From positions 1 through 32,052 of the forward strand of contig CALIZI010000410.1 of the NCBI GenBank assembly GCA_938028705.1: 32,052 nt of DNA, written 5' to 3'. This DNA is from an uncultured Saprospiraceae bacterium. Lineage in GTDB: Bacteria; Bacteroidota; Bacteroidia; Chitinophagales; Saprospiraceae. The position numbers and the translations under genes are program-made. The notes beneath the pieces were generated by a model. It had not been told where the DNA came from and made no database searches. It saw only the letters and a list, made by a program, of their open reading frames with translations. Below are positions 16,386 to 24,836 of this stretch, piece by piece. How positions within the stretch are numbered: the first letter of the stretch is position 1; each line of letters opens with the position of its first letter.

Positions 16386-19112
16386 ATGAAAACTTTTGTT
16401 ATTTTTTTACTCACACTTGGGTCTTTCCCCATATTCGCACAAAGCGACTCACAGATTACCGAACTCGAAAAGACTTTACAAGTACAGATAGACTCCTTGG
16501 GAGAGGAGCATCTTGATATTGCGATGTATTGTGACAGACTGGGAGAGCTGTATATGAAGGTAGGCAAGTACGCGCAAGCTGATAGTTTGTTTACTAAAGC
16601 ATTGGATATTAAAGTCAAGAAATTGGAGGAGAATCATACTGATATTACCGATTCTTATGATAATTTAGGAAAGGTACATTACTTCATGGGTGATTACAAA
16701 AACGCTATTGTTTTTTTTAATAAAACATTAAATATCAGACTCGAAATATTAGATAAAAAACATCCTGATTTAGCTCAATCTTATAATAGTTTAGGTGTCT
16801 TGTATGCTATCACTGGCGATTACGAAAACGCTATTGTTTTTTTTAATAAAGCATTGGATATTAATATTGAAAAGTTTGGTGAAGAACATGCTAATGTAGC
16901 AAAATCTTATAATAATTTAGGAAACATATATCAACAATCAGGTAATTATGAAAAAGCAATTACTTTTCATAATAAAGCATTAAATATTTGGTCGAAAACT
17001 TTAGGTGAAAAGCATCCCGACCTGACTAAATCTTATAATAACTTAGGAACGGTATATGAGAAAACAGGTGATCACGAAAAAGCTATTATCTTTCATAATA
17101 AAGCATTAAATATCAGACTTGATATACTTGGTGAAAAACATCCGGATGTAGGAACTTCTTACAGTAATTTAGGCGTACTTTACAGTAAAACAAATAATTA
17201 TGAAAAAGCGATTACTTTTCATCATAAAGCATTAAATATTTGGTTGGAAACTTTGGGTGAAAAGCACTACAATGTAGCTACATCTTATGATAATTTAGGA
17301 TTTGTCTATAAGGCTGTCAATCCTCAAAAAGCAGTCAAATACTATAATAAAGCATTAAATATTTGGCTTGAAACTTTGGGTGAAAGGCATCCTGATATAG
17401 CCATGTCCTACAAGAATTTAGCTATGGCTTATGAAGAATCCGGCAACTACAAAAAAGCCGATTCACTCTGGCACATAGCCATTCCTCAAAGTTCCCAACG
17501 ACTAAAATCGACCTACTTATTTTTACCAAATAACCAGCGAATAAAATATTCTAATATATCAGGAAATGATGACTTTTATTCCTTCGCAGCTATCAATGGT
17601 ATCGAATCCACAAAACAACTTGCCACAAATTTACTCCTCAACACTAAATCTCTCGCCCTGGATTACGCCGTATCTACCAATCAACTCATCAAAAAAACCA
17701 ACGATACGACATTAATCGCTCAACATCAACAACTCAACAAACTCAACAAGCAATTAGCGGATGTTGAAACATTAAGCAATGAAGAACGCAAAGAAAAAGG
17801 TTGGGATTTAGCCGAAATACAAGAGGAACAAGAAGCACTTGCCTTCCAAATGCTCCAACACCCTCAACTCAAATTTAAACTCAACATCAAAACCATTGAA
17901 TGGCAGGATGTTCAAAATCACCTTGCACTCGACGAAGCCACAGTAGATTTTTTGCGGGTGTATGAAAAAAAGGATTCACTTTGGACCTACTATGCCGTAG
18001 TCATTCAAGATACTGCAAACCCACAGTTTGTGCGCGTCACAGACGAAGACACTTTAACCAAGCTACTAGAGACAGACGAGGAAGAACGCCCCGGTTACCT
18101 ACACAACAGCAAAACCAGAAAAGCCCTCCATAAAACGCTTTGGCAGTCTCTGGAGTTGTATTTGGAAGGTGTCAAGACCGTACATATTTCGCCTTCGGGT
18201 GTTTTGCACCGTGTTCCGTTTGAGTGTTTTCAGGATGAGGCAGGTGAGTATTTAGCAGCCCGGTATGCGTTTCATTATCACGCTGCCATACGCGATATGC
18301 TCAAAGAAAAATCGCAAAAAAACACTTACGAGGATATGTTGGTTATGGGGCATATTCTATACGACTTAGACGATAAAGCTCAATATCAAAAGGCAGAAAA
18401 TGTTATTGCCATAAGAGATGAAGAAAGAAGTATCCGTGATGGTATCCGACCATTGCCGGCAACATTGAGCGAAGTCAACAAGATTGACAAAACAGCTAAA
18501 AAGGCAGGACTAAAAACCACCCTGCTCACCATAGATGCAGCTTCGGAAGATACAGTACAGCATTTTGTAGGAGAACGTGCGCCAAGCATTATGCACTTCG
18601 CTACGCACGGGGTATTTCTGCCACCATTGGAAAAACCACTGTATGAACTTGATACGCTCACAGGCAGTCGCGACCGTCTGCGTGCTGCTGACAATCCTTT
18701 ACAACGTTCTGCACTTATGCTCTATGGTGCCAATGAGACATGGACGAAAGGCAGACACATACTCGGTTCGGGCGAAGACGGCATTCTCACTGCCCTTGAA
18801 GTCACTGCCTTAGATCTGCAAAATACCGACTTGGTCGTCCTATCTGCATGTAGCACAGGCTTGGGTAATGTCCATAATACCGAAGGTGTATTCGGTTTAC
18901 AACGCGCCTTCAAACTCGCCGGAGCAGATTACGTCGTTGCCAGTCTGTGGGCAGTGGACGATACCGCGACCAAAGAGTTAATGGTTCTATTTTACGAAAA
19001 TCTTTTGCAGAAAAAACAAGACCCCGCCACTGCCCTCCGCAATGCCAAAGAGACGCTTCGCAAAGAAGGTTACTTGCCGCAATACTGGGCAGGGTTTATT
19101 TTGATTGAGTAG
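16386..19112 (+). CDS. Exported TPR-CHAT caspase-like protease 2
   Basis: A 908-residue protein with a clean signal peptide (MKTFVIFLLTLGSFPIFAQ). Eight kinesin-light-chain-type TPRs of 42 residues span about 38-372, each of the form LGEKHPD...SYNNLGxxYxxxGxYEKAIxFxNKALNIxLE. The seventh has lost one residue. The middle repeats are so alike that the DNA also reads as a degenerate 126-bp tandem array. A linker with coiled-coil-like helices precedes the CHAT domain (about 560-908), with intact dyad His741 (HFATHGV) and Cys822 (LSACSTGLG), the family signature YGANETW and the ending WAGFILIE. It is clearly related to the preceding protein in its catalytic half, but its TPR region is more regular. 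Predicted to act outside the cytoplasm; substrate unknown. Confidence 0.9.
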   Translation: MKTFVIFLLTLGSFPIFAQSDSQITELEKTLQVQIDSLGEEHLDIAMYCDRLGELYMKVGKYAQADSLFTKALDIKVKKLEENHTDITDSYDNLGKVHYFMGDYKNAIVFFNKTLNIRLEILDKKHPDLAQSYNSLGVLYAITGDYENAIVFFNKALDINIEKFGEEHANVAKSYNNLGNIYQQSGNYEKAITFHNKALNIWSKTLGEKHPDLTKSYNNLGTVYEKTGDHEKAIIFHNKALNIRLDILGEKHPDVGTSYSNLGVLYSKTNNYEKAITFHHKALNIWLETLGEKHYNVATSYDNLGFVYKAVNPQKAVKYYNKALNIWLETLGERHPDIAMSYKNLAMAYEESGNYKKADSLWHIAIPQSSQRLKSTYLFLPNNQRIKYSNISGNDDFYSFAAINGIESTKQLATNLLLNTKSLALDYAVSTNQLIKKTNDTTLIAQHQQLNKLNKQLADVETLSNEERKEKGWDLAEIQEEQEALAFQMLQHPQLKFKLNIKTIEWQDVQNHLALDEATVDFLRVYEKKDSLWTYYAVVIQDTANPQFVRVTDEDTLTKLLETDEEERPGYLHNSKTRKALHKTLWQSLELYLEGVKTVHISPSGVLHRVPFECFQDEAGEYLAARYAFHYHAAIRDMLKEKSQKNTYEDMLVMGHILYDLDDKAQYQKAENVIAIRDEERSIRDGIRPLPATLSEVNKIDKTAKKAGLKTTLLTIDAASEDTVQHFVGERAPSIMHFATHGVFLPPLEKPLYELDTLTGSRDRLRAADNPLQRSALMLYGANETWTKGRHILGSGEDGILTALEVTALDLQNTDLVVLSACSTGLGNVHNTEGVFGLQRAFKLAGADYVVASLWAVDDTATKELMVLFYENLLQKKQDPATALRNAKETLRKEGYLPQYWAGFILIE

Positions 19113-19115
19113 GAT

Positions 19116-20771
19116 TTATGATGTAGCAATATACCGCTCAAACTCCTCCGCAGTCAAATAATTCACACAGTCCGCCGCAGTCAAGCCGCCCTTACGTGCC
19201 ACACATACGCCATAGTGAATATCATGTATCCCTTTAGTGCTGTGTGCATCGGGATTTATCGCAATTTTCACCCCTTTTTCGAGGGCATAAGGTATCCATT
19301 GCCAGTCTATATCAAGGCGTAGCGGATTGGCATTGAGTTCTATGGAGACTTGGTGTTCGGCACAGGCATCAATCACTCGTGCATGGTCAATCGGATAGCC
19401 TTTTCGGGAGAGGAGAAGTCGTCCGGTGGGATGTCCTAACATGGTGGTGTAGGGATTTTTTATGGCATTGAGAAGGCGTTGGGTCGCTTTGCTTTCATCC
19501 ATTTTGAGGTTGCTGTGTACGGAGGCAATTACAAAATCAAAACGCCGCAATATATCCTCCTCATAATCCAGCGAACCATCACTCAAAATATCCGATTCTA
19601 TGCCTTTAAATATCCGAAAAGGTGCGAGTTCGGCATTCAGCGCATCAATTTCTTCCCATTGTGCAAGGACACGTTCAGGTTTCAAGCCATTGGCATAAAA
19701 CGCTGATTTTGAGTGGTCTGTGATACCGATATAGGCATAACCTTTGTCTCTGGCATACTCTGCCATTTCGCGCAGGGTATTCAAACCATCGCTATATGTG
19801 GTGTGCGTGTGCAGTAGGCCTCTGACATCATTAGCAGTGATAAGTGTGGGGAGTTTATCGGCTTTTGCGAGTGAAATATTGGTGTCATCTTCGCGCAATT
19901 CGGGTGGAATAAAAGCCAATCCTGCTGCCTCAAAAATCGCCTCTTCCGAAATCGCTTTTTTTACATTATTTATATTAATATTTTTAAAAAATATGTCATT
20001 AAAATCTTTCGCGCCTGTAGTTTCAAACAATCTAAAATTCCACTCATCGGACGTACAGGTATATAAGCGAATGGGAATTTGTTTGGCGGTTTTTACACGA
20101 TAATAAGTTGGTGTTTTTTCGGTGAATGACAGGAAATCATCATTGAAAATCTCTTGTGGCAGTTCGTCGGTTTCGACCAGTATTTCGATGCCGCGAAGTA
20201 TAGGCATTTTGCGTCGTATCGCACCTGTCAGTTCTACTTGAATGTTGAGTCTTTTTCGCAATTCATTCACCAAGTCCTCTGCCTCCTGTTCCAATGTTGC
20301 ATACAAAAATTTATCCTTTGATTGTTGGTGATATTCTATTTTCTGACGAATATCTTCCTGCGTTTTCAAGCCAAAGCCTTTCAAGGCAATCAGGCGATTT
20401 TCATTACAGGCATAATACAATTCTCCGGTACTTTCGATGCCCATTTCCTGCCAAAGTTGGCGCACTTTTTTCACACCCAATCCTTTAATCGTCAGCAGGT
20501 CTTGTATGCCTTCGGGCGTTTGGTCTTTATATTTATTCAAGGTCGCCATTTCACCGACATCCAACAATTCGCGTATCTTTCCCGCTATCGCTTTTCCTAC
20601 ACCTTTAATACCATGAATCTCCTCGTCCGACATATCCGCCAGCGATTTAGGCAACTTTCGCAAGGTCAGATACGCATTACGATACGAGCGTATTTTAAAA
20701 GTATTTTCATCATGCAATTCCATCAAATCTCCCAAAAGATTGAAGGCATTGGCGATTTCTTTGTTACTCAT
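19116..20771 (-). CDS. polX: PolX/PHP protein with degenerate polymerase site
   Basis: 551 residues, the standard length of bacterial PolX. Order: N-terminal 8-kDa-like domain with helix-hairpin-helix motifs (IKGVGKAIAGKI 55-66, IKGLGVKKV 95-103, LKGFGLKTQ), the Pol-beta-like palm, and a C-terminal PHP nuclease domain from about 315. The PHP metal residues look complete: HTHTTYSDG (321-329), ITDHS, GIESDIL, ASVHS, GHPTGR, INPDAHS. The palm motif normally reads GSxRR...GDID; here it is GAIRR (183-187) with RGIE (193-196). The third carboxylate region (usually VDLR) reads IPIR (232-235). All three catalytic aspartates are therefore replaced, so only the exonuclease/phosphoesterase activity is expected, as known for noncanonical bacterial PolX proteins. 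Convergent with the CHAT gene, with stops 3 bases apart. Confidence 0.9.
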   Translation of the reverse strand: MSNKEIANAFNLLGDLMELHDENTFKIRSYRNAYLTLRKLPKSLADMSDEEIHGIKGVGKAIAGKIRELLDVGEMATLNKYKDQTPEGIQDLLTIKGLGVKKVRQLWQEMGIESTGELYYACNENRLIALKGFGLKTQEDIRQKIEYHQQSKDKFLYATLEQEAEDLVNELRKRLNIQVELTGAIRRKMPILRGIEILVETDELPQEIFNDDFLSFTEKTPTYYRVKTAKQIPIRLYTCTSDEWNFRLFETTGAKDFNDIFFKNININNVKKAISEEAIFEAAGLAFIPPELREDDTNISLAKADKLPTLITANDVRGLLHTHTTYSDGLNTLREMAEYARDKGYAYIGITDHSKSAFYANGLKPERVLAQWEEIDALNAELAPFRIFKGIESDILSDGSLDYEEDILRRFDFVIASVHSNLKMDESKATQRLLNAIKNPYTTMLGHPTGRLLLSRKGYPIDHARVIDACAEHQVSIELNANPLRLDIDWQWIPYALEKGVKIAINPDAHSTKGIHDIHYGVCVARKGGLTAADCVNYLTAEEFERYIATS

Positions 20772-20772
20772 A

Positions 20773-20884
20773 AGTGTTGTGGTGTTGAAGTGTTGTGGTG
20801 TTGAAGTGTTTACGTGTTGGTGACGAAAAATAATTTTGTACTATCGTCAACTTCAATACATCAACACTTCAACACCACAACACT
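20773..20884. repeat. Inverted repeat with perfect 23-bp arms (agtgttgtggtgttgaag words)
   Basis: Bases 20773-20795 are the exact reverse complement of 20862-20884. The arms are made of tandem, permuted gtgttg and gaagtgttg words. It occupies the space between the polX start and the rpmA terminator. Confidence 0.85.
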
Positions 20885-20886
20885 CT

Positions 20887-20921
20887 AAAAAAAAAGCCCA
20901 TCCTAAAAGAAGAATGAGCTT
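20887..20921 (-). terminator. Intrinsic terminator of the rplU-rpmA operon
   Basis: On the minus strand, aagctcattc pairs with ggatgggctt at eight of ten positions plus wobble, with a short loop, directly followed by a run of T residues (complement of 20887-20893). It lies 25 bases after the rpmA stop codon. This is the clearest Rho-independent terminator on the minus strand. Confidence 0.85.
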
Positions 20922-20945
20922 AATATTTTGAGCAAGATTTGAGGT

Positions 20946-21752
20946 TTAATCAACACGCTTACCGCCGTCGAGTTTATCTTGCAATGTTTCTAATTCATCC
21001 CATTTGCCATCAGCGGCAAGGGCGGCTTGTTCAGCCCAAGTTCCGGGGTCGTGCATTCTATAGCGTGGACCGGCTTCATCCAAAATGCCTTGCAATTGCT
21101 CCAATGTAGCACACGACAAATCTTTGAAAGTCATAATACCACCTTCGTTGAGTTTCTCGGCAATCTTTGGTCCGACACCTTCTATTTTGGTGAGTTTATC
21201 CGGTTTGGCATCAGCAGCGGGCGCAGGTGCAGGCGTACTCATGATAGGTGCAGCTACCTCATCCGCAAAGTCCAAATCAATTGATACTTCTTCCGGTATA
21301 TCTGTTTCGGAAGTTGCTACATCCACAGGTGTAGGTGTGGGTTCTTCCTTTACTTCCGGTGCAGGTGTAGCCACTACATCCACAGGTGCAGGTTCTTCCG
21401 GTGCAGGTGTAGCTACCGGAGTAGCTGCTTCAACCACAGGAACTGCCACAGGTTTTTTCTTTTTCTTCTTCTTGGCCGGTGCAACGATAGTTGCGCCATC
21501 CAAAGGCAGGATATTAACGAAAGTACGATCTTTTCTTCCTTTAGAAAAAACGACTTTACCATCAATCAAAGCATGTAAAGTGTGGTCTTTACCCATACTC
21601 ACGTTTTGTCCGGGATGAAATTTAGTTCCGCGTTGGCGTACAAGAATATTGCCCGGTTTAGCTAATTGACCACCGTACATTTTCACGCCCAATCGTTTGC
21701 TTATCGAATCGCGTCCGTTATCCGTACTACCAACTCCTTTTTTATGTGCCAT
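20946..21752 (-). CDS. rpmA: Ribosomal protein L27 with long linker and C-terminal helix-hairpin-helix domain
   Basis: Residues 1-86 are a normal L27 ([51 protein letters not shown]), a 50S subunit protein near the peptidyl-transferase centre. It continues in frame for about 180 more residues: a Lys run, a Pro/Ala/Val/Glu-rich disordered linker (about 95-180), then a folded domain from 185 with a helix-hairpin-helix ([18 protein letters not shown]) and a tail containing [22 protein letters not shown]. Typical L27 is about 85 residues. The ATG at 21752 gives the normal MAHKKG start; a frame six codons longer is ignored. Linker DNA holds an 18-bp direct repeat (21354-21371, 21396-21413). It follows rplU by 85 bases. 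Confidence 0.92.
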   Translation of the reverse strand: MAHKKGVGSTDNGRDSISKRLGVKMYGGQLAKPGNILVRQRGTKFHPGQNVSMGKDHTLHALIDGKVVFSKGRKDRTFVNILPLDGATIVAPAKKKKKKKPVAVPVVEAATPVATPAPEEPAPVDVVATPAPEVKEEPTPTPVDVATSETDIPEEVSIDLDFADEVAAPIMSTPAPAPAADAKPDKLTKIEGVGPKIAEKLNEGGIMTFKDLSCATLEQLQGILDEAGPRYRMHDPGTWAEQAALAADGKWDELETLQDKLDGGKRVD

Positions 21753-21837
21753 AATATTGAGAAATTCCAAATTTCAAGTACCAAATTCCATATAAATTGG
21801 AAATTTTGATGCTTACTTTGAAGTTTATAAATTTGCT

Positions 21838-22149
21838 TTATGCAATAATACTGTCAATCTTGATACGAGTGTAAGACGGACGGAAACCGTTTTTCACTTT
21901 ATATCCTTTTCTTCTTTTCTTTTTGAAAACGATAACTTTATTACCTTTTTCATGCTCAACAACAGTAGCCTCAACAGAAGCTGCTGCAACAGTAGGCGTA
22001 CCTACACGTGTACCTGCCTCACTATGAACAAGTAATACTTTATCAAAAGTTAATTTATCTCCGGCTTCAGCTTTTAATTGATTGACGTGCAATTCTTGTC
22101 CCTGCACTACATTATATTGCTGTCCGGCTATTTCTACAATTACATTCAT
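21838..22149 (-). CDS. rplU: Ribosomal protein L21
   Basis: 103 residues, the normal bacterial length. Family features are clear: MNVIVEIAGQQYNVVQGQ at the start, DKVLLV, the KVIVFKKKRRKGYKVKNGFRPSYTRIKI RNA-binding C-terminal half (cited in parts) and ending in IDSI. It binds 23S rRNA in the large subunit. It is the first gene of the conserved rplU-rpmA pair and is preceded by a textbook Bacteroidota promoter at 22185-22214. Confidence 0.96.
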   Translation of the reverse strand: MNVIVEIAGQQYNVVQGQELHVNQLKAEAGDKLTFDKVLLVHSEAGTRVGTPTVAAASVEATVVEHEKGNKVIVFKKKRRKGYKVKNGFRPSYTRIKIDSIIA

Positions 22150-22184
22150 GTCTATGAAATGGTTAATTTTTTCAAATGCGAGTG

Positions 22185-22214
22185 CAAAGATATGAAATTT
22201 TACGGAATTTCAAA
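22185..22214 (-). promoter_or_regulatory. Promoter of rplU-rpmA
   Basis: On the minus strand, TTTG (22211-22214) is followed after 18 bases by TATCTTTG (22185-22192). These match the Bacteroidota -33 TTTG and -7 TAnnTTTG elements. The start codon at 22149 would give a leader of about 30 bases. Confidence 0.85.
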
Positions 22215-22259
22215 TACTATGTACAATTATTTGCATGTCTTTTTCAACCACGCCTATAA

Positions 22260-22436
22260 AGCATCGATACCAGTCTTAATTATGGAGAAGACTTTAGCGT
22301 AAGAGGTTTTGAAGATATAAATGGAGACGGATTTTTGGATATAATAATTGGAAATCCAGTATCATTGATATTGGAAAGTTACGGACAGGGCTTTCGCTCT
22401 TGGGGATTTGCGTTCTTTCCTCCGGGGGGATGTTAA
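22260..22436 (+). pseudogene. Fragment of an FG-GAP/VCBS-repeat secreted protein
   Basis: In the frame of position 22266 the plus strand translates without stop from 22260 to the TAA at 22434-22436. It contains FEDINGDGFLDIIIGNP, the hallmark FG-GAP calcium loop (DxNxDGxxDxxxG) seen in beta-propeller surface proteins. There is no start codon, a stop lies just upstream (22257-22259), and the reading after ESYGQGF is not FG-GAP-like. It is therefore best read as a relic about 50 residues long, caught between the rplU promoter and paaH. No neighbouring repeat of the same gene remains. Confidence 0.6.
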
Positions 22437-22474
22437 GATTTCGCTCCAATTCTTCTAAGACAACCAACAGCCCC

Positions 22475-23632
22475 TCACCCATAAAATTGCTCCCCATCCC
22501 GCGCCATTCTTCTCAACAAAGGACTACATCGATACCTATCTTCGAGATACTCGTGATACAAGGCATCCATACGCGCCACACACTCCACGACACCAATGTC
22601 ATCTGCCCATTGTAGTAAGCCCTTGGGGTAGTTGACACCTCGCGTCATGGCAAGGTCGATGTCGTCGCGGGAGGCGATGTTGAGGTAGAGCGCATCGGCG
22701 GCTTCATTGATGAGCATGGCTACAATTCGATTGACGATTTTTTCGCCTAAGTTTTTGTTTTCATTGGGTGTGAGTGGCTTGGCATTTTCGCTATAATCGT
22801 AGTAACCCTTGCCCGTTTTTCTGCCGAGGTATCCGGCTTCGGAAAGGCGTTTTTGGGTAAAGGCAGGTTTGTAACGCGGGTCGTACCAAAAGGCTTTAAA
22901 GACCGTTTCCGTCACCGTAAAATTCACGTCATTACCAATATAATCCATCAACTCGAAGGGTCCCATACGGAAGCCGCCAATGGTTTTCATCGCCCAGTCA
23001 ATCGTCGCAACATCTGCCATACCTTCCTCATATATCCGCAAGGCTTCGCCATAAAAAGGACGTGCCACACGATTGACAATAAAGCCCGGTGTATCTTTGG
23101 CAAGGACAGTCGTTTTACCCCAGTCATCTATCAGTTGACGGGCTGTTTCGACCACCTTCGGGTCGCTTTGTATGGCAGGTATGATTTCCACTAATTTCAT
23201 CAGGGGTGCAGGGTTGAAAAAGTGTATACCCAAGACGCGCTCCGGGTGTTCGCAGGCTGCCGCGATAGACGCAATGGACAAAGAAGATGTATTGGAAGCC
23301 AGCATAGCATCTGTCGAAACAATACCTTCCAACTCCTTGAAAATCAGTTTTTTAATATCCAGATTTTCCACTATCGCTTCAATCACTAAGCCACAGGATT
23401 GCATGTCGGCATTATTGGTGGTGTAGGTGATACGCTCTTGAATGGCACTCGCTTCCGCAGCCTCTACCCTGCCCTTTTCTATCAGGCGATTCATGATTTT
23501 TTGAAGTTTATTTTTAGATGTTTCGAGTGCTTCCTCGCGTGTGTCCGAGAGGAAAACTTCGTGACCTGCCGTAGCTGCTACTTGGGCAATTCCACTACCC
23601 ATTGCACCACTTCCTACAATACCAATTTTCAT
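22475..23632 (-). CDS. paaH: 3-hydroxyacyl-CoA dehydrogenase, PaaH-like
   Basis: A 385-residue NAD-dependent dehydrogenase that oxidises 3-hydroxyacyl-CoA to 3-ketoacyl-CoA. It shows a Rossmann motif [10 protein letters not shown] (7-16), the catalytic pair His137 (GIHFFNPAP) and Glu149 (VEIIPA), and DTPGFIVNR with Asn187. After the usual domain of about 285 residues a second 3HCDH C-terminal module follows ([28 protein letters not shown]), as in the longer PaaH type; the short 3-hydroxybutyryl-CoA type lacks it. It pairs with the PaaG-like gene upstream on the same strand, separated by 323 bases of repeats. This suggests phenylacetyl-CoA catabolism or a related beta-oxidation step. The remaining paa genes are not in the window, so the pathway is inferred. 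Confidence 0.85.
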   Translation of the reverse strand: MKIGIVGSGAMGSGIAQVAATAGHEVFLSDTREEALETSKNKLQKIMNRLIEKGRVEAAEASAIQERITYTTNNADMQSCGLVIEAIVENLDIKKLIFKELEGIVSTDAMLASNTSSLSIASIAAACEHPERVLGIHFFNPAPLMKLVEIIPAIQSDPKVVETARQLIDDWGKTTVLAKDTPGFIVNRVARPFYGEALRIYEEGMADVATIDWAMKTIGGFRMGPFELMDYIGNDVNFTVTETVFKAFWYDPRYKPAFTQKRLSEAGYLGRKTGKGYYDYSENAKPLTPNENKNLGEKIVNRIVAMLINEAADALYLNIASRDDIDLAMTRGVNYPKGLLQWADDIGVVECVARMDALYHEYLEDRYRCSPLLRRMARDGEQFYG

Positions 23633-23777
23633 ATTTTATGATTTAGAAAATGGAACGCGAATTTTGCGGATTGAACGGATGGCACAGATTTTTTTTGATA
23701 TTAAATAATTTTATTTTAAATAAATATTTTAAAATTATTTAATTTTCATTTTAAAATAAAAAAAGTATGTAAAATTC

Positions 23778-23809
23778 CGTTTACTAAACTTCAAAAAGTT
23801 TGGTAAACG
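23778..23809. repeat. CGTTTAC-family hairpin, copy c
   Basis: cgtttactaaactt pairs with aagtttggtaaacg around a four-base loop with two mismatches. The whole unit is the reverse complement of copy b (7060-7091) at 31 of 32 positions, although the copies are about 17 kb apart. Confidence 0.82.
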
Positions 23810-23854
23810 TAAGCATATCACCAATATTAGTATATAATGTTAGTGCCTTATGTA

Positions 23855-23886
23855 CGTTTACTAAACTCTTTGAAGTTTAGTAAACG
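23855..23886. repeat. CGTTTAC-family hairpin, copy d
   Basis: cgtttactaaact and agtttagtaaacg are perfect complements, making this the most symmetrical member of the family. It lies 45 bases from copy c. Confidence 0.82.
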
Positions 23887-23955
23887 GGGTATATTATTTT
23901 TATCAATAATAAAAAAATCTGCGTAATCCGTTTAATCTGCAAAATCTGCGTTCCA

Positions 23956-24729
23956 TTATACACCTTTAAATGTCGGTTTTCTTTTCTCCAAAAATGCGTT
24001 CACGCCTTCTTGATAATCCTCTGTCTCACTTGCTGCTTGTTGGATGTCGCGTTCTGCATCCAATTGCGTATCAAGGTCATTGGTCAGCGATTGGTTGAGT
24101 AAGCGTTTGGTCAAGCCTAAGCCTTTTGTGGGCATAGCGGCGAGTTTGGTGGCGATTTTCCATGCTGTGGCTTCAAATTCCTCGTCCGGCACAGCCTTAT
24201 AAATCATGCCCATCGCTTCGGCTTCGCGGGCTGTGACTTTGTCGCCGAGCATCGCCAGTGCAGATGCTTTTTGCCAACCCACCAAGCGCGGCAAAAAGAA
24301 CGTACCGCCACTATCAGGTATCAAACCTATCTTGCTGAATGCCTGAATAAAAGTCGCAGATTCGGTGGCAATGACCACATCACAAGCAAGCGCAATGTTG
24401 GCTGCTGCACCTGCCGCCACGCCATTGACCGCCGCCACCACGGGTTTTTCCAATGCCCGTATTTTACGAATCATCGGATTATAATGTTGGCTGACAATAT
24501 CGCCAACGGTCATACCATTGGGCGGGTCAAGGATTTCCTGTAAGTCCTGCCCTGCACCGAATGCCTTACCTGCACCGGTGATATACACCGCCCTAATCGA
24601 TTGATTTTCAGCACATTCATCCAAGATACGATGGACTTCAAGTACCATTTCCCGATTTAGGCTATTATATGCCTTCGGACGATTGAATGTAATTTTGGCA
24701 ACGGCATTTTGAATTTCAAATAGGACCAT
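23956..24729 (-). CDS. paaG: Enoyl-CoA hydratase/isomerase, PaaG-like
   Basis: A 257-residue crotonase-fold enzyme. The oxyanion-hole elements AGQDL (59-63) and VNGVAAGAAANIAL (101 onward) are present. The active-site loop reads GLIPDSGGT with Asp139, matching the PaaG isomerase type, where hydratases would carry Glu. The C-terminal TNDLDTQLDAERDIQ...TEDYQEGVNAFLEKRKP also follows PaaG closely. PaaG converts the phenylacetyl-CoA epoxide to the oxepin-CoA. A general enoyl-CoA isomerase is the alternative. First gene of a pair with the PaaH-like dehydrogenase. Confidence 0.83.
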   Translation of the reverse strand: MVLFEIQNAVAKITFNRPKAYNSLNREMVLEVHRILDECAENQSIRAVYITGAGKAFGAGQDLQEILDPPNGMTVGDIVSQHYNPMIRKIRALEKPVVAAVNGVAAGAAANIALACDVVIATESATFIQAFSKIGLIPDSGGTFFLPRLVGWQKASALAMLGDKVTAREAEAMGMIYKAVPDEEFEATAWKIATKLAAMPTKGLGLTKRLLNQSLTNDLDTQLDAERDIQQAASETEDYQEGVNAFLEKRKPTFKGV

Positions 24730-24836
24730 GAAAGTAGTGAGTAGTGAGTAGCGAGTAATGAGTAGTGAGTAGTGAGTAGTGAGTGACGAAGTATTGCGTT
24801 ATTTTCTCGATACTCGTAACTCGGCACTCGCTACTC
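24730..24836. repeat. Word-repeat inverted repeat (gtagtgagtagcgag words)
   Basis: The left half is a run of agtagtgag, agtagcgag and agtaatgag words. The right half carries ctcgatactcgtaactcggcactcgctact, the permuted complements (cited in words). It completely fills the gap between yaaA and the paaG-like gene. Confidence 0.7.

Larger units (their letters stand above)
23640..23955. repeat. Word-repeat inverted repeat enclosing two CGTTTAC hairpins
   Basis: The left arm (about 23648-23695, words ggaacgcgaattttgcgga, gaacggat, cacagatttttt) pairs loosely with the right arm (about 23910-23956, aaaaaatctgcg, aatccgtttaatctgc, aaaatctgcgttcc). The right arm reaches the stop codon of the paaG-like gene. 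Inside are the hairpins at 23778-23809 and 23855-23886. The structure fills the gap of just over 300 bp; no gene is seen in it. Confidence 0.7.

Noticed and set aside
22294-22497. 67-codon minus frame overlapping the end of the paaH-like gene
   Set aside because: It shares DNA with the FG-GAP relic and the paaH 3' end. Its Glu/Pro-rich translation matches no family I know and no start signal favours it.
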